Source: Burkholderiaceae bacterium
GTDB taxonomy: Bacteria > Pseudomonadota > Gammaproteobacteria > Burkholderiales > Burkholderiaceae_C
Length of the DNA: 64,000 nucleotides
Direction: 5' to 3'
Assembly: GCA_016790175.1 (NCBI GenBank)
Contig: JAEUPI010000217.1
Location: 60,377-124,376 of the forward strand
In this document: piece by piece, positions 17,722 through 28,994 of the stretch
Position numbering within the stretch: position 1 is the first letter of the stretch
Layout of the letters: the number at the start of each line of letters is the position of its first letter
Translations under genes and position numbers: made by a program
The notes under the pieces: model-generated
Databases searched by the model: none
What the model was told of the DNA's origin: nothing
What the model saw: the letters and a program-made list of their open reading frames with translations, nothing else

Positions 17722-19352
17722 ACGATCCTCAACGCGAAGCGCCCGAGGCGGGCGACCCGACGCCTGCGAACGAGCCCAGCCGCGATGCCGACGCATCGTC
17801 GGTCGCCGTCGCCAATCGCAAGGGTGAAGCCCTGCCGCAGGGCTCCGAAGCGGCGGGCGCGACGGAGGGTGCCGGCAACGATCGGCGTCGTAATCGCAAC
17901 CGCCGGCGAGGCCGCCGCGGCGGCGCCGAGGCGGGAGACGGTCCGCAGGGCGTGCCGATCGAGGTGGCGGTGCTCGTCGGCGAAGACGGTGAGCCGGTCG
18001 TTCCGACGGAGCCGACTGCCGCGCCCGAGGAAGCCGCGCCGCTAGAGGCGCCCAGCGCCGGCGACCGCTTCGCGGACGTGATTTCCGGGGCCTACGACAG
18101 CGAGTCGGCCGAGGAAGCGGTTTCCGAAGCTGCCGCGACCGAGCGCCGCGTGCTGGCCCCGGAGCCCGATGCGCCCAAGCTGCACAAGGTGCTGGCGCAG
18201 GCCGGCGTGGGATCACGACGCGACATGGAGCAGTTGATTGCCGATGGACGCATCGTCGTCAACGGCGAGGTGGCTCATGTGGGACAGCGCATCACGGCGG
18301 GCGACCAGGTGCGAGTCGACGGGAAGATCGTTCGCCTGCGCATCATGCCGCCGCCGGCTCGCGTGCTTGCGTATCACAAACCGGCTGGCGAGATCGTCAC
18401 GCACGGCGACCCGCAGAACCGGCCGACGGTATTCCGCAAGCTGCCGCGGCTGCCGCACGGCAAGTGGCAATCGGTCGGTCGGCTGGACATGAACACCGAA
18501 GGCCTGCTGCTGTTCACCAATTCCGGCGAACTCGCCAACCAGCTGATGCATCCACGCTTCGGCATCGAGCGCGAGTACGCGGTCCGTGTGCTCGGCAAGC
18601 TGGACGACGAGGCGAAGGAGCAACTGCTCGAGGGCGTGGACATCGAGGGCCAGCGTGCCGCCTTCCAGGCCATCGAAGACGGCGGCGGCGAAGGGGCGAA
18701 TCACTGGTACCGCGTGGTCATCAACGAGGGCCGCAATCGAGAAGTACGCAACCTGTTTGCTGCGGTGGGCCTGACCGTGAGCCGCCTGATCCGCATCCGC
18801 TATGGGTGCGTGGTGCTGCCGCGGGGCCTCAAGCGAGGCGTGTGGGTCGACCTGCCTGACCGGGACGTGGGCGCGCTCAAAGGCCTGCTCGGCATGCGCC
18901 GGCAGCAACCCCAGCAGGGCATGCAGGGCAACGACAAGGGCAATCGCCGGCGTGGCCGACGAGGCCGGGGCGGACGTGAAGGTGAGCGCAGTCCCGAGCG
19001 GCCGGTCGAGCCGCGCGTGCCAGGTCACGATCACGACATTGCCGACTTCGGCGCGATACCTAACCCGCTTCAGCAGACCTACGACCGTCGCGCGATCCGC
19101 GAGGCGCGACAGCCGCGGCGCGAGTATGCCGAGGACGGGCCGATCCCGAACCCGCTGGAGCAGACCTACGACAAGCGCTTCGTGCAGAAGCAGCGCGGTC
19201 CTGGCGGCGGACGCAAGGGCGGCGGCGACAACAGCCAGCGACAGCCCGATCCGATGCAGACCTCGGTCGGCTATATCGGCGCCGACGCCTTCCACAAGAA
19301 GATGGCTGGCGGCGGTGGCGGTGGCGGCGGGCGCGGTCGCCGGCGACGCTGA
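17718..19352 (+). CDS. rluB: 23S rRNA pseudouridine(2605) synthase with long tails
   Basis: RsuA-family pseudouridine synthase acting on 23S rRNA. Of 544 residues only about 155-395 are the enzyme: an S4 domain ([20 protein letters not shown]) and the catalytic domain with [19 protein letters not shown], whose Asp is the nucleophile. The first 150 residues are acidic/Ala-rich with an Arg-Asn patch ([14 protein letters not shown]). The C-terminal 150 residues are basic and disordered, with two copies of IPNPL(Q/E)QTYD(R/K)R and a closing Gly-run plus RGRRRR. Long basic tails are common in betaproteobacterial RluB. RluB is preferred to RsuA or RluF from the scpB context and length. Confidence 0.9.
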   Translation: MNDPQREAPEAGDPTPANEPSRDADASSVAVANRKGEALPQGSEAAGATEGAGNDRRRNRNRRRGRRGGAEAGDGPQGVPIEVAVLVGEDGEPVVPTEPTAAPEEAAPLEAPSAGDRFADVISGAYDSESAEEAVSEAAATERRVLAPEPDAPKLHKVLAQAGVGSRRDMEQLIADGRIVVNGEVAHVGQRITAGDQVRVDGKIVRLRIMPPPARVLAYHKPAGEIVTHGDPQNRPTVFRKLPRLPHGKWQSVGRLDMNTEGLLLFTNSGELANQLMHPRFGIEREYAVRVLGKLDDEAKEQLLEGVDIEGQRAAFQAIEDGGGEGANHWYRVVINEGRNREVRNLFAAVGLTVSRLIRIRYGCVVLPRGLKRGVWVDLPDRDVGALKGLLGMRRQQPQQGMQGNDKGNRRRGRRGRGGREGERSPERPVEPRVPGHDHDIADFGAIPNPLQQTYDRRAIREARQPRREYAEDGPIPNPLEQTYDKRFVQKQRGPGGGRKGGGDNSQRQPDPMQTSVGYIGADAFHKKMAGGGGGGGGRGRRRR

Positions 19353-19383
19353 GGCCCTGTCACGAGCGCGCAACAGCCCTCGC

Positions 19384-19389
19384 TAGAAT
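19384..19389 (+). promoter_or_regulatory. candidate ndk -10 box
   Basis: TAGAAT lies 45 bp before the ndk ATG in an 82-bp gap after rluB. No good -35 was identified, so this is only a suggestion that ndk has its own promoter. Confidence 0.35.
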
Positions 19390-19434
19390 CCGAGATTCCT
19401 TTCCAAGTCATTGCAGCATCAGGAGAATTCGACA

Positions 19435-19860
19435 ATGGCCATCGAGCGCACGCTCTCGATCATCAAGCCCGACGCCGTGGCAAAAAACGTGATCGGCCAG
19501 ATCTACTCGCGTTTCGAAGCCGCCGGGCTGAAGATCGTCGCCTCGCGCATGGCGCATCTGTCCCGGCAGGAGGCGGAGGCCTTCTACGCGGTGCACAAGG
19601 CGCGTCCGTTCTTCAAGGATCTGGTTGAGTTCATGACCTCCGGCCCGGTGATGATCCAGGTGCTGCAAGGCGAGAACGCGATCGCGAAGAACCGCGAACT
19701 GATGGGCGCCACCGATCCGAAGAAGGCCGACAAGGGCACCATCCGCGCCGACTTCGCGGCAAGCATCGACGCTAATGCGGTGCACGGCTCAGACGGCCCG
19801 GACACGGCGGCGGCGGAAGTGGCCTTCTTCTTTCCGGGCATGGCGATCTACGCGCGCTAG
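19435..19860 (+). CDS. ndk: nucleoside diphosphate kinase
   Basis: Transfers the gamma-phosphate of ATP to nucleoside diphosphates through a phosphohistidine, keeping NTP and dNTP pools balanced. At 141 residues it has the usual length. [18 protein letters not shown] opens the fold, and [20 protein letters not shown] carries the active-site His near residue 117. ATG at 19435 has AGGAGA about 8 nt upstream. rlmN follows after 19 bp, so the two are likely in one transcript. Confidence 0.98.
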   Translation: MAIERTLSIIKPDAVAKNVIGQIYSRFEAAGLKIVASRMAHLSRQEAEAFYAVHKARPFFKDLVEFMTSGPVMIQVLQGENAIAKNRELMGATDPKKADKGTIRADFAASIDANAVHGSDGPDTAAAEVAFFFPGMAIYAR

Positions 19861-19879
19861 CGCGCCCGGCGCCGACGGC

Positions 19880-21007
19880 GTGATCAACCTGCTCGACCTC
19901 GATCTCGACGCCCTGAGCGCCAGTTGCGAGGCTCTGGGCGAGAAGCGGTTTCGCGCCATCCAGCTGTTCCGCTGGATCCACCAGCGCGGAGTGGCCGAGT
20001 TCGACGCCATGTCGGACCTGGCCCGGACGCTGAGAGAAAAGCTCGCCACGAGGGCGTGCATATCGGCACCTCCGGTGGCCGCCGAGCAGGTGTCGGCCGA
20101 CGGCACCACGAAGTGGCTGTTCGACGTCGGCGGCGGCGACGCGGTCGAGTCGGTGTTCATTCCCGAAGCCGATCGCGGCACGCTGTGTGTGTCTTCGCAG
20201 GCGGGATGCGCGGTGGGTTGTCGCTTCTGCCACACCGGTCACCAGGGTTTCAGCCGAAACCTCACGACCGGCGAAATCGTGGGCCAGTTGTGGTTCGCCG
20301 AGCACCAGCTGCGCAAGCGTCTGGCCCTCACTGACGGCCAGCGCGCGATCGACAACGTGGTCATGATGGGCATGGGCGAGCCGTTGCAGAACTACGCTGC
20401 ACTGCTGCCGGCGCTGCGCACGATGCTCGACGATCATGGCTACGGGCTCTCGCGTCGTCGGGTCACGGTATCCACCTCCGGTGTGGTGCCGATGATCGAT
20501 CGCCTGCGCGTGGACTGCCCGGTGGCGCTGGCCGTGTCGCTGCATGCACCCGACGACGGCCTGCGCGACCAGCTGGTTCCGATCAATCGCAAGTACCCGA
20601 TTGACGAGCTGCTTCGGGCATGCGTGAGATACCTCGACGCGGCCCCACGGGACTTCATCACGTTCGAGTACTGCATGCTCGACGGTGTGAACGATGCGCC
20701 GGCTCAGGCCCGTGCGCTGGTGGGTCTGTTGCACGGGCGCGTGCCCTGCAAACTCAATCTGATCCCGTTCAACCCGTTCCCGGCATCCGGACTGCGGCGG
20801 TCGCCGCGCGAGCGTGTCTTCGCCTTCGCCGACGTGCTGCAACAGGCGGGCATCGTGACCACCATCCGGCGCACGCGCGGCGACGACATCGCGGCCGCCT
20901 GCGGTCAGCTGGCCGGCGAGGTGCGCGACCGCACGCGGGCGATCGAGCGGCTCACCCGGCCGACGATCCGGCTGCACCCTCTGGGCGTCGACGCGTCTTC
21001 AACCTGA
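19880..21007 (+). CDS. rlmN: 23S rRNA/tRNA adenine-C2 methyltransferase RlmN
   Basis: Radical-SAM enzyme methylating C2 of A2503 in 23S rRNA and A37 in some tRNAs. The 375-residue protein has [20 protein letters not shown] (CxxxCxxC for the 4Fe-4S cluster), [11 protein letters not shown] (SAM-binding GEP), [15 protein letters not shown] and [25 protein letters not shown] near the C-terminus carries the mechanistic cysteine. GTG at 19880 is chosen because it gives [12 protein letters not shown], matching the family N-terminus; upstream codons of the open frame lie in ndk. Confidence 0.96.
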   Translation: MINLLDLDLDALSASCEALGEKRFRAIQLFRWIHQRGVAEFDAMSDLARTLREKLATRACISAPPVAAEQVSADGTTKWLFDVGGGDAVESVFIPEADRGTLCVSSQAGCAVGCRFCHTGHQGFSRNLTTGEIVGQLWFAEHQLRKRLALTDGQRAIDNVVMMGMGEPLQNYAALLPALRTMLDDHGYGLSRRRVTVSTSGVVPMIDRLRVDCPVALAVSLHAPDDGLRDQLVPINRKYPIDELLRACVRYLDAAPRDFITFEYCMLDGVNDAPAQARALVGLLHGRVPCKLNLIPFNPFPASGLRRSPRERVFAFADVLQQAGIVTTIRRTRGDDIAAACGQLAGEVRDRTRAIERLTRPTIRLHPLGVDASST

Positions 21008-21020
21008 ACGGAGCTCGTGC

Positions 21021-21818
21021 ATGCATGCCTGCACCCTCAAGTCTCTGGCGGTCGTGCTGGCTGTCGGTGTGGTGCTGCTGGGCTGCGTCACGGCGCCGGA
21101 AGACGCCACACGCGACCGCGCGACGACGTCCGACCAGACCGATGCCGACCGCCGCGCCCGACTTCGCCTCGAACTGGCGGCCGGCTACTTCGGGCGCGGG
21201 CAGTATGAAACCGCGCTCGACGAGGTCAAGCAGGCACTCTCGATCCGACCGGACATGGGCGAGGCGCTGAACTTGCGTGGACTGATCTACTCCGCACTGG
21301 GCGACGAGCGCCTGGCCGAGGACAGCTTTCGCCGTGCGTTGCAGGTCAATGCGCGCGACGCCGACGCCATGCACAACTACGCCTGGCTGTTGTGTCAGCG
21401 CCAGCGATACGCGGAGTCCTTCGCGATGTTCCAGCAGGCGATCGAGCAGCCGGCCTACGCTGCGCGCGCACGCAGCTACATGACGCTGGGCATTTGCCAG
21501 GCGCGCTCGGGTGCACTTTCCGAGGCCGAGCGCAGCCTGTCGCGCAGCTACGAGCTCGATTCGGCCAATCCGGTGGCGGCGGCGAATCTGTCCGACGTGC
21601 TGTACCGGCGCGGCGAGTACGAGCGGGCGCGCTTCTACATCCGCCGGGTCAACACGGCGGCCGATCAGTCGAATGCCCAGACGCTGTGGCTGGCTGCACG
21701 CATCGAGAACAAGCTCGGCAACTCGCTGGGCGCGCGGGATCTCGGTCGCCAGCTGAGTGCCCGTTTTCCGCAGTCGCCGGAGGCGTTGCGGTTCGAGCGG
21801 GGCCGCTTCGATGACTGA
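21021..21818 (+). CDS. pilW: type IV pilus biogenesis TPR lipoprotein PilW/PilF
   Basis: Outer-membrane lipoprotein of the PilF/PilW family, the pilotin needed for secretin assembly and type IV pilus stability. The 265-residue protein has a lipoprotein signal with VVLLGC (Cys22) and then tetratricopeptide repeats: LAAGYFGRGQYETALDEVKQ, NLRGLIYSALGDERLAEDSF, HNYAWLLCQRQRYAESFAMF, LGICQARSGALSEAERSL. The NYAWLLCQ segment is typical of PilF. The position between rlmN and the RodZ-like gene is conserved in related bacteria. The end overlaps the next gene by 8 bp. No other pilus gene is in the window. Confidence 0.88.
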   Translation: MHACTLKSLAVVLAVGVVLLGCVTAPEDATRDRATTSDQTDADRRARLRLELAAGYFGRGQYETALDEVKQALSIRPDMGEALNLRGLIYSALGDERLAEDSFRRALQVNARDADAMHNYAWLLCQRQRYAESFAMFQQAIEQPAYAARARSYMTLGICQARSGALSEAERSLSRSYELDSANPVAAANLSDVLYRRGEYERARFYIRRVNTAADQSNAQTLWLAARIENKLGNSLGARDLGRQLSARFPQSPEALRFERGRFDD

Positions 21819-22686
21819 CGGAGAAATCCCGTCCACGAGCGTGGCGGCCGAGGCACGCACCGCAGGCGCGATCCTGCGCGCCGCCCGCGAACGGCAGGGC
21901 CTGCATATCGCAGCACTCGCGGCCGCCATCAAGGTACCTCCGGCAAAACTCGACGCGCTGGAGCATGGCCGCTACGACGAGCTGACCGACAACACCTTCG
22001 CCCGGGCGCTGGCGCAAAGTGTTTGCCGCGTGCTGAAGATCGACCCGAAACCGGTGCTCGAGCTGCTGCCCGCTGCCGCTGCCAGCCACCTGGAGAAGGT
22101 CGGAGGCGGCGTCAAGGCCCCGTTCCGCGAACGAGCCGGCCCAGGTGAATCCGACGAGGCTCGCCTCTGGCACAGTCCGGTGTTCTGGATCGTGCTTTTG
22201 CTGCTGGTGGCGGCTGCCGCGTTCGTGTGGTGGCCCCGGCGCGGCGTCAGCGCTCAGGCGCCGGCATCTCCCAACACAGCCGTCGCGCCGATGCCGGCCC
22301 CAGCGCCGGCGAAGTCCGCCGAGCTCGTCGTACCCAAAGCCCCGGAAGCAGGGGCTGCCGCGTCAGAACCCGCGGTGGGCGCGCCGACCGTGGTCACCGA
22401 AACCGTTCACTCCGCCCCGCCGGCTGCGGCGTCCGAACCTGCAATCCCGACCGGCGCCGTGGTATTGCGCGCGAGCGAGCCGTCGTGGGTCGAGGTGAGC
22501 GACGGCCGTGGCGGCGTGCTGCTGTCGCGCACCCTGCAGCCGGGTGAATCGGTCGGGCTCGATGGCATGCCGCCGTGGAGGCTGACGATCGGCAATGGCC
22601 CCGCCACGGAAGTGCTGCTGCGCGGCAAGAAGGTGGCCCTGATGCAGCCCGGGCGGGACAACGTGGTGCGCATGGAGCTGCGATGA
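21811..22686 (+). CDS. RodZ-like cytoskeletal HTH membrane protein
   Basis: Bitopic inner-membrane protein of RodZ type, 291 residues. It has a cytoplasmic helix-turn-helix ([20 protein letters not shown], then [20 protein letters not shown]), one membrane segment ([20 protein letters not shown] near 117-136), a Pro/Ala-rich periplasmic linker and a C-terminal beta domain ([18 protein letters not shown]). RodZ links MreB to the elongasome and controls rod shape. Start ATG 21811 overlaps pilW; the stop overlaps ispG by ATGA. The gene order pilW-rodZ-ispG is standard, which supports the call. Confidence 0.88.
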   Translation: MTDGEIPSTSVAAEARTAGAILRAARERQGLHIAALAAAIKVPPAKLDALEHGRYDELTDNTFARALAQSVCRVLKIDPKPVLELLPAAAASHLEKVGGGVKAPFRERAGPGESDEARLWHSPVFWIVLLLLVAAAAFVWWPRRGVSAQAPASPNTAVAPMPAPAPAKSAELVVPKAPEAGAAASEPAVGAPTVVTETVHSAPPAAASEPAIPTGAVVLRASEPSWVEVSDGRGGVLLSRTLQPGESVGLDGMPPWRLTIGNGPATEVLLRGKKVALMQPGRDNVVRMELR

Positions 22687-23960
22687 ATGCCTTCGAGAAC
22701 GCCATTGCCCACGCGGCACCGGCGTCCCGGCGCACGCGCCAGGCGCGTGTGGTCTGGGGCACCCGGGTCGTCACCATCGGCGGCGACGCACCGGTGCGTG
22801 TGCAGTCGATGACCAACACCGATACCGTCGATGTGATCGCCACCGCGATCCAGGTCAAGGAGCTGGCCATCGCCGGCTCCGAGCTCGTGCGCATCACGGT
22901 CAACACGCCCGAGGCCGCACAGGCCGTGCCAGCGATCCGCGAGCAGCTCGACCGCATGGGCATCGACGTGCCACTGATCGGCGACTTCCACTACAACGGC
23001 CACCGGCTGCTGAGCGACTTTCCGGCCTGCGCCGAGGCGCTGTCGAAGTACCGCATCAATCCGGGCAACGTGGGCAAGGGCGACAAGCGTGACCGACAGT
23101 TCGCCCAGATGATCGAGGTCGCCTGCCGGCACGACAAGCCGGTGCGTATCGGCGTCAACTGGGGCAGCCTCGATCAGGAACTGCTCGCCGCGCTGATGGA
23201 CGAGAACGCCTCACGCCGCGAACCCTGGGACGCGAAGCAGGTGATGTACCAGGCGCTGATGCAGTCGGCCCTGCAGTCCGCGGCGCAGGCGGTCGAACTC
23301 GGCATGCGGCCGGAACAGGTGATCCTGAGCTGCAAGGTCAGCGGTGTGCAGGACCTGGTGAGCGTCTATCGCGCACTGGCCGCGCGCTGCGACCATCCGC
23401 TGCACCTGGGCCTCACCGAGGCCGGCATGGCCACGAAGGGCACCGTGGCCTCCACCGCGGCGCTGGCGCTGCTGCTGCAAGAGGGCATCGGCGACACCAT
23501 CCGGGTCTCGCTCACGCCGCAACCCGGTGAGCCGCGCACTCAGGAGGTGCTGATCGCTCTGGAGGTGCTGCAGTCGCTCGGCCTGCGCACCTTCAACCCG
23601 AGCGTCACCGCATGCCCGGGCTGCGGCCGCACGACAAGCACGACCTTCCAGGAGCTGGCGCAGCAGATCGATGGCTTCCTGCGCGCACAGATGCCACTGT
23701 GGAAGCAGCGGTACCCCGGCGTGGAATCGCTGAAGGTCGCGGTGATGGGTTGCATCGTCAATGGTCCGGGCGAAAGCAAGCATGCCGACATCGGCATCAG
23801 CCTGCCCGGTACCGGCGAGGCGCCGGCGGCCCCGGTGTTCATCGACGGCCGGAAAGCCATGACGCTGCGCGGCGAGACCATCGCGCAGGAATTTCAGACG
23901 ATCGTCGAGGACTACATCGCGCGCCGCTACGGTGCCGCAGCTGCGCACTCGAACGCCTGA
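22683..23960 (+). CDS. ispG: (E)-4-hydroxy-3-methylbut-2-enyl-diphosphate synthase
   Basis: Iron-sulphur enzyme of the MEP isoprenoid pathway converting MEcPP to HMBPP. The 425-residue protein has [20 protein letters not shown] at its start, [12 protein letters not shown] and [16 protein letters not shown]. The cluster cysteines lie in [18 protein letters not shown] and in [23 protein letters not shown] 22683 overlaps the rodZ-like stop. Together with dxr and uppS later in the window it supplies undecaprenyl phosphate for wall and lipid A synthesis. Confidence 0.98.
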   Translation: MNAFENAIAHAAPASRRTRQARVVWGTRVVTIGGDAPVRVQSMTNTDTVDVIATAIQVKELAIAGSELVRITVNTPEAAQAVPAIREQLDRMGIDVPLIGDFHYNGHRLLSDFPACAEALSKYRINPGNVGKGDKRDRQFAQMIEVACRHDKPVRIGVNWGSLDQELLAALMDENASRREPWDAKQVMYQALMQSALQSAAQAVELGMRPEQVILSCKVSGVQDLVSVYRALAARCDHPLHLGLTEAGMATKGTVASTAALALLLQEGIGDTIRVSLTPQPGEPRTQEVLIALEVLQSLGLRTFNPSVTACPGCGRTTSTTFQELAQQIDGFLRAQMPLWKQRYPGVESLKVAVMGCIVNGPGESKHADIGISLPGTGEAPAAPVFIDGRKAMTLRGETIAQEFQTIVEDYIARRYGAAAAHSNA

Positions 23961-24026
23961 AGCAAACGACCGTCGCCGCCGGGTCAGTCCGGGTTTCTCG
24001 ACGAATGGGCCTCTACGACAAACAAC

Positions 24027-25382
24027 ATGGCCGATCCCACCGCCAAGCCAAACATGAAGGCCCCATCGCCGCTGCCGGCGGTGAAGGGCATGAACGACAT
24101 CCTGCCCGCACAGGTGTTGCGCAAGGACAAGCTGCCCGACTCGGCGTCGTGGCAGTGGTTCGAGACGGTGGTGCGCGACGTGCTGGCGCGCTACGGCTAC
24201 CAGTACGTGCTGACGCCGGTGGTCGAGCCCACGGCGCTGTTCGTGCGCGGGCTGGGCGAAGTGACCGACATCGTCGAGAAGGAGATGTACTCCTGGCGCG
24301 ACGAGATGAACGGCGACGAACTGACGCTGCGCCCGGAGGCCACGGCCGGCATCGTGCGCGCGATGATCGAGCACAACGCGCTGTACAACGGGCCGCTGCG
24401 GCTGTGGACGATCGGGCCGATGTTCCGCCACGAGCGGCCGCAGAAGGGTCGTTACCGGCAGTTCTTCCAGCTCAATGTCGAGGCACTCGGATTTGCCGGG
24501 CCCGATGTCGACGCCGAGCAGATCCTGATGGTGCGCCGGCTCCTGAAGGCGCTGGGTCTGCAGGAGCAGCGCCACGTCAGGCTCGATATCAACACGCTCG
24601 GCCAGCCCGACGAACGTGCTGCGCATCGCTCGGCCCTGGTGGGCTACCTCGAGGCCCATGCCGCATCGCTGGACGACGATGCCCGGCGACGCCTGCACAG
24701 CAATCCGTTGCGCATCCTCGACACGAAGAACCCGGCCATGCAGTCGCTGGTGGAGGGCGCGCCGAAGCTGATCGACCATCTCGGTGCCGCGTCGCGTGAA
24801 CACTTCGACGCCGTACGCGCCGCGCTCGAAGCCGCCGGCCTCGAATACCGCATCAATCCGCGCCTGGTGCGCGGCATGGACTACTACAACCTCACGGTCT
24901 ACGAATGGGTGACCGATCATCTGGGCTCGCAGGGCACGGTCTGCGGCGGCGGACGCTATGACGGTCTGTTCGAGCAGCTTGGCGGCAAACCGGCGCCGGC
25001 CATCGGCTTCGGCCTGGGCATCGAGCGGCTGCTGATGCTGATCCAGGAGCTGGGCCTGCGGACACCGGAGGCGTCACCGATGGCCTATGCCGTGGTGCCC
25101 GAGGCGGCCGCGATGCCGCGTGCGATGCTGCTGCTCGAGGCGCTGCGAGAGCAGGGGGTGACGGTGCAGATGCACGCTGCCGGCCGTGAGGGCCTCGGCA
25201 GCATGAAGTCGCAGTTCAAGCGTGCCGACGCCAGCGGGGCCCGCTTCGCACTGGTGTTCGGCGCCGACGAACTGGCGCAGGGCATGGTGGCGGTCAAGCC
25301 GCTGCGCGCCGAGGGCGGTGCCCAGGTACTGCGCCCGCTGGCCACACCCGGCGACTGGGCGCACGAACTGCGCACCGCATAA
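24027..25382 (+). CDS. hisS: histidyl-tRNA synthetase
   Basis: Class II aminoacyl-tRNA synthetase charging tRNA-His, 451 residues, dimeric. [13 protein letters not shown] near residue 18, [16 protein letters not shown], motif 2 [17 protein letters not shown], the histidine-specific [16 protein letters not shown], and motif 3 [12 protein letters not shown] are all seen. The C-terminal anticodon-binding domain is intact. ATG 24027 leaves a 12-residue leader before the conserved part. It lies 66 bp after ispG with no clear terminator between. Confidence 0.98.
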   Translation: MADPTAKPNMKAPSPLPAVKGMNDILPAQVLRKDKLPDSASWQWFETVVRDVLARYGYQYVLTPVVEPTALFVRGLGEVTDIVEKEMYSWRDEMNGDELTLRPEATAGIVRAMIEHNALYNGPLRLWTIGPMFRHERPQKGRYRQFFQLNVEALGFAGPDVDAEQILMVRRLLKALGLQEQRHVRLDINTLGQPDERAAHRSALVGYLEAHAASLDDDARRRLHSNPLRILDTKNPAMQSLVEGAPKLIDHLGAASREHFDAVRAALEAAGLEYRINPRLVRGMDYYNLTVYEWVTDHLGSQGTVCGGGRYDGLFEQLGGKPAPAIGFGLGIERLLMLIQELGLRTPEASPMAYAVVPEAAAMPRAMLLLEALREQGVTVQMHAAGREGLGSMKSQFKRADASGARFALVFGADELAQGMVAVKPLRAEGGAQVLRPLATPGDWAHELRTA

Positions 25383-25413
25383 TCCGCGTTTTTCGCATTC
25401 GGCATCGCGAACC

Positions 25414-26106
25414 ATGGCCACCCAGCTCGACCTGCAAGAGCAGGAACAAGTCGACGCGCTCAAGGCGTTCTGGAAGCAGTACGGCAACCTGATCACCTGG
25501 GCGCTGGTGGCGGCGCTGCTGGTCTATGCCGGCATCAACGGCTGGCAGTGGTACCAGCGCGACCAATCGCAGAAGGCCGGCGCGATGTACGACGAGCTCG
25601 ATCGCGCAGTCGCTGCTGGCGATGCCGACAAGTCGGCCCGCATCTTCGCCGACCTGAAGGACCGCTATGCAGGCACCGCCTACGCCCAACAGGGAGGCTT
25701 GCAGACCGCCAAGGTGCAGGCCGACAAGGGCAAGGCCGAAGACGCCCGGGCGACGCTGACGTGGGTGGCCGGCCATGCGCTCGAGGAGGAGTACCGCGTG
25801 ATTGCCCGGTTGCGACTGTCCGCGCTGTTGATCGATGCCAAGCAGACCGACGATGCGCTGAAACAGCTGGAAGGGCTGGACGCCGGCCCGTTCGCCGCGT
25901 TGGCCGCGGATCGTCGAGGCGACGCGCTGATGGCGCAAGGCAAGAAGGACGCAGCCGTTGCCGCCTACCAGCAGGCCTGGAAGGCAATGGACGCGCGCCT
26001 CGACTACCGCCGCTTGGTCGACGCCAAGCTGACCGCGCTCGGAGCCGCACCGAGTGCCGCCGAAGGCCCTGCGAGCGCTGCCTCCGCCGGCGGGGCCACG
26101 CGATGA
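25414..26106 (+). CDS. YfgM-like SecYEG-associated TPR protein
   Basis: Single-pass inner-membrane protein of the YfgM (UPF0070/TPR_21) family, 230 residues. A short cytoplasmic N-terminus (DLQEQEQVDALKAFWKQYGN) precedes one membrane helix (LITWALVAALLVYAGINGW) and a periplasmic TPR-like domain. E. coli YfgM binds the SecYEG translocon and periplasmic chaperones. The start at 25414 gives the family N-terminus. It lies between hisS and bamB, its normal place, and overlaps bamB by ATGA. Confidence 0.9.
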   Translation: MATQLDLQEQEQVDALKAFWKQYGNLITWALVAALLVYAGINGWQWYQRDQSQKAGAMYDELDRAVAAGDADKSARIFADLKDRYAGTAYAQQGGLQTAKVQADKGKAEDARATLTWVAGHALEEEYRVIARLRLSALLIDAKQTDDALKQLEGLDAGPFAALAADRRGDALMAQGKKDAAVAAYQQAWKAMDARLDYRRLVDAKLTALGAAPSAAEGPASAASAGGATR

Positions 26107-27212
26107 GTCTGCGGGGCCCGCTGGTCGCGGGCCTGGTGGTGTTGCTGGTGGCCTGTGCCAGCGAACGGCCGAAACCCACGCCACTGGAGCCGGTCGAGGC
26201 GCGTATCGCAGGGCGCCAGGTCTGGCGTGCGCGGGTCGACAGCGTGCAGTTCCCGCTGGCCATGGTGGCTCGCGACGGCCAGTTCGTCGTGGCTGGCACC
26301 GATGGCACGGTGCTCGCGCTGGATGCCGCTGACGGCAGCGAACGTTGGCGTGGCAACGTCGGCACGCGGCTGTCGGCCGGTGTCGGCAGCGACGGGCGAT
26401 TCGCGGCCGTGGTCACCCGCGGCAACGAGCTGGTGGTTCTCGATCGCGGCGCCGAGCGCTGGCGCAAGCGCCTGAACTCACTGACCACGACGGCTCCGCT
26501 GGTGGCCGGTGAACGCGTGTTCGTGATGGGCGTCGATCGTGCGGTGCTCGCTTTCGATGCCATGGACGGGCGCGCGCTGTGGCGCTTTTCGCGCCCCAGC
26601 GAGGCGCTGACGCTGGCCCAACCCGGGGCGCTGGCGGCCTGGCGCGACACCTTGCTCGCCGGCCAGGGGCATGTGTTGACGGCGCTGGACCCGCTGCGAG
26701 GCAGCGTTCGGTGGGACGTGCCGTTGGCCAATCCGCGTGGCACCAACGAGGTCGAGCGTCTGGCCGACCTGGTCGGTCCGGTGGTGCGTGCCGGCGACGT
26801 GATCTGTGCGCGTGCATTCCAGTCCGCAGTCGGCTGCGTGAACGCGTCGTCTTCCACACTGCGCTGGAGTCGCAATGTCGGCGGTGTCAACGCGGTCGGC
26901 GGCGACGCCGATCTGCTGGTCGGCGCCGACGCCAGCGATCGCGTGACGGCCTGGAAGACGCCGTCCGGCGAGATCGCGTGGACCAACGAGAAGTACCTGT
27001 ATCGCTCGCTCAGCGGGCCGCTGGCGATCGGGCCTGCGGTACTGTTCGGGGACATCGAGGGCGAGATTCACGTGCTCGCGCGCGACAGCGGCCAGGCGCT
27101 GCTGCGGATGCCTACCGATGGAACACCGGTGGTCGCACAACCGGTGATCACCGGTGGCACGGTTCTCGTGGCCACCAAGGGCGGCGGCCTGTTCGCGTTC
27201 CGGCTCGAATGA
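26103..27212 (+). CDS. bamB: outer membrane assembly lipoprotein BamB
   Basis: Lipoprotein subunit of the BAM complex with an eight-bladed PQQ-like beta-propeller. The 369-residue protein has a signal ending in VLLVAC (Cys18) and then repeated propeller blades such as [53 protein letters not shown] and [15 protein letters not shown]. BamB binds BamA and aids porin insertion. ATG 26103 overlaps the YfgM-like stop. Together with bamD (14968-15786) and bamA (53389-55692), three BAM subunits are encoded in this window. Confidence 0.95.
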   Translation: MSLRGPLVAGLVVLLVACASERPKPTPLEPVEARIAGRQVWRARVDSVQFPLAMVARDGQFVVAGTDGTVLALDAADGSERWRGNVGTRLSAGVGSDGRFAAVVTRGNELVVLDRGAERWRKRLNSLTTTAPLVAGERVFVMGVDRAVLAFDAMDGRALWRFSRPSEALTLAQPGALAAWRDTLLAGQGHVLTALDPLRGSVRWDVPLANPRGTNEVERLADLVGPVVRAGDVICARAFQSAVGCVNASSSTLRWSRNVGGVNAVGGDADLLVGADASDRVTAWKTPSGEIAWTNEKYLYRSLSGPLAIGPAVLFGDIEGEIHVLARDSGQALLRMPTDGTPVVAQPVITGGTVLVATKGGGLFAFRLE

Positions 27213-27276
27213 CGCCGGCCGCGCCGGTGCCGCGGCGGCGCGATCTCGGCGCTGCCGCGCGGAGACAATCGGCGCC

Positions 27277-28620
27277 ATGAAACCCGTGATCGCGCTGGTC
27301 GGCCGCACCAACGTGGGCAAGTCGACCCTGTTCAATCGCCTGACGAAGAGCCGCGACGCCATCGTGGCCGACTTCGCCGGCCTCACCCGAGACCGGCACT
27401 ATGGCGACGCGAGTGCGGGCGGCCGCGAGTTCATCGTCATCGACACCGGCGGATTCGAACCGGACAAGCCGACGGGCATCGTGCGCGAGATGGCGCGGCA
27501 GACCGAGGCGGCCGTGGCCGAGGCCGACGCGGTGATCTTCGTGACCGACATCCGCGCCGGGCTGACGGCGCAGGACCACGACATCGCACGCTACCTGCGC
27601 GAACGGCAAAAGCGCGTGGTCCTGGCCGTCAACAAGGCCGAAGGCATGGCCGACTCGCCGGCACTGGCGGAATTCCACGAACTCGGCATCGGTGAACCGC
27701 ATCCGGTGTCGGCGGCGCACGGGCAGGGCATTCGAAGTCTGGTCGATGCTGCGCTGGCCGGCAGCGAGATCGCCGACGAGCAGGGCGCCGACGAACCCTC
27801 GGCCGACAAACCCATTCGGCTTGCGGTGGCCGGCCGACCGAACGTCGGCAAGAGCACGCTGATCAACGTTTGGCTCGGCGAGGAACGGCTGGTCGCCTTC
27901 GATCAGCCGGGCACGACGCGCGACGCGATCCATGTGCCGTTCGAGCGCGGCGGCCAGCGATACGAACTGATCGACACCGCGGGGCTGCGGCGCAAGGGCC
28001 GCGTGTTCGAAGCGGTGGAGAAGTTCTCGGTGGTCAAGACGCTGCAGGCCATCGCCGATGCCCACGTGGTGGTGTTGCTGCTCGACGCCACACAGGGTGT
28101 GACCGATCAGGATGCACACATCGCCGGCTACATCCTCGAAAGCGGCCGGGCGGTGGTGGTGGCCGTCAACAAGTGGGACGCGGTGGACGCCTACCAGCGG
28201 CAGATGCTCGAACGCTCGCTGGCGCAGCGCCTGGCCTTCCTGCGATATGCCGAGGTACTGCACATCTCGGCCCGTAGGCGGCAAGGCCTGGCTCCGTTGT
28301 GGAAGGCCATCAGCCAGGCCCATGCCTCGGCTACCGCGAAGCTGCCCACGCCGGTGCTGACGCGGCTGCTGCACGACGCCGTGACGCACCAGGCGCCAGC
28401 GCGCGCCGGCGCGGTGCGCCCGAAACTGCGCTATGCGCACCAGGGTGGAATGAACCCGCCCATCGTGGTGATCCACGGCAATGCCCTGGAACATGTGAGC
28501 GAGACCTACAAGCGCTATCTGGAAGGCCGCATCCGGGCCCACTTCAAGCTGGTCGGGACACCGCTGCGGATCGAGCTGAAGGGCTCGAAGAACCCGTTCG
28601 ATACCGCCACGCGGACCTGA
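27277..28620 (+). CDS. der: ribosome assembly GTPase Der (EngA)
   Basis: Essential tandem GTPase for 50S maturation, 447 residues. The first G domain has [14 protein letters not shown] and DTGGFEP; its NKxD position reads NKAEG, as is normal for this domain. The second has [28 protein letters not shown] and [10 protein letters not shown]-terminal KH-like domain follows ([20 protein letters not shown]). ATG 27277 gives [16 protein letters not shown], an exact family start. It is followed by a 124-bp gap before hfq. Confidence 0.98.
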   Translation: MKPVIALVGRTNVGKSTLFNRLTKSRDAIVADFAGLTRDRHYGDASAGGREFIVIDTGGFEPDKPTGIVREMARQTEAAVAEADAVIFVTDIRAGLTAQDHDIARYLRERQKRVVLAVNKAEGMADSPALAEFHELGIGEPHPVSAAHGQGIRSLVDAALAGSEIADEQGADEPSADKPIRLAVAGRPNVGKSTLINVWLGEERLVAFDQPGTTRDAIHVPFERGGQRYELIDTAGLRRKGRVFEAVEKFSVVKTLQAIADAHVVVLLLDATQGVTDQDAHIAGYILESGRAVVVAVNKWDAVDAYQRQMLERSLAQRLAFLRYAEVLHISARRRQGLAPLWKAISQAHASATAKLPTPVLTRLLHDAVTHQAPARAGAVRPKLRYAHQGGMNPPIVVIHGNALEHVSETYKRYLEGRIRAHFKLVGTPLRIELKGSKNPFDTATRT

Positions 28621-28744
28621 ATCGAACCTTTTCGCGTTCCGGCGATCCATTCCAGTTCGTGCGGGAACTTCGGTTGTCCGCTCGAACCCGATGCCGCGTG
28701 TGTTAAGGTGGCATCCGCACCGTTCCTACAACACGGAGAATATC

Positions 28745-28990
28745 GTGAGCAACAAAGGGCAACTCCTACAAGACCCGTTCCTGAACCTGCTGCGCAAGGA
28801 ACATGTCCCGGTGTCGATCTACCTCGTCAACGGCATCAAGCTGCAGGGCCATATCGAGTCGTTCGACCAGTACGTGGTGCTGCTGCGCAATACCGTGACG
28901 CAAATGGTCTACAAGCACGCGATCTCCACCGTCGTGCCCGGGCGTCCGGTGAGCTTCCACACCAGCGAAAGCAACGCCGAGCCGGCCTGA
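28745..28990 (+). CDS. hfq: RNA chaperone Hfq
   Basis: Hexameric Sm-like RNA chaperone that pairs small RNAs with mRNAs. The 81-residue protein has [20 protein letters not shown], the Sm1 motif [19 protein letters not shown] and the Sm2 segment [11 protein letters not shown], then a short tail. It starts with GTG 28745, preceded by GGAGAA about 5 nt upstream. hflX follows after 4 bp, then hflK and hflC, the classical hfq-hflXKC cluster. The 124-bp gap before it contains no other gene and probably its promoter, though no box was convincing. Confidence 0.98.
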   Translation: MSNKGQLLQDPFLNLLRKEHVPVSIYLVNGIKLQGHIESFDQYVVLLRNTVTQMVYKHAISTVVPGRPVSFHTSESNAEPA

Positions 28991-28994
28991 TCCC

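Noticed and set aside
24420-24480. HisRS motif 2 reading RQFFQ instead of RQFHQ
   Set aside because: This position varies among bacterial HisRS enzymes, so it is not evidence of altered function; the rest of motif 2 is intact.
27600-27650. Missing NKxD (NKAEG) in the first G domain of Der
   Set aside because: The first Der GTPase domain commonly carries this variant; the second domain has a normal NKWD.
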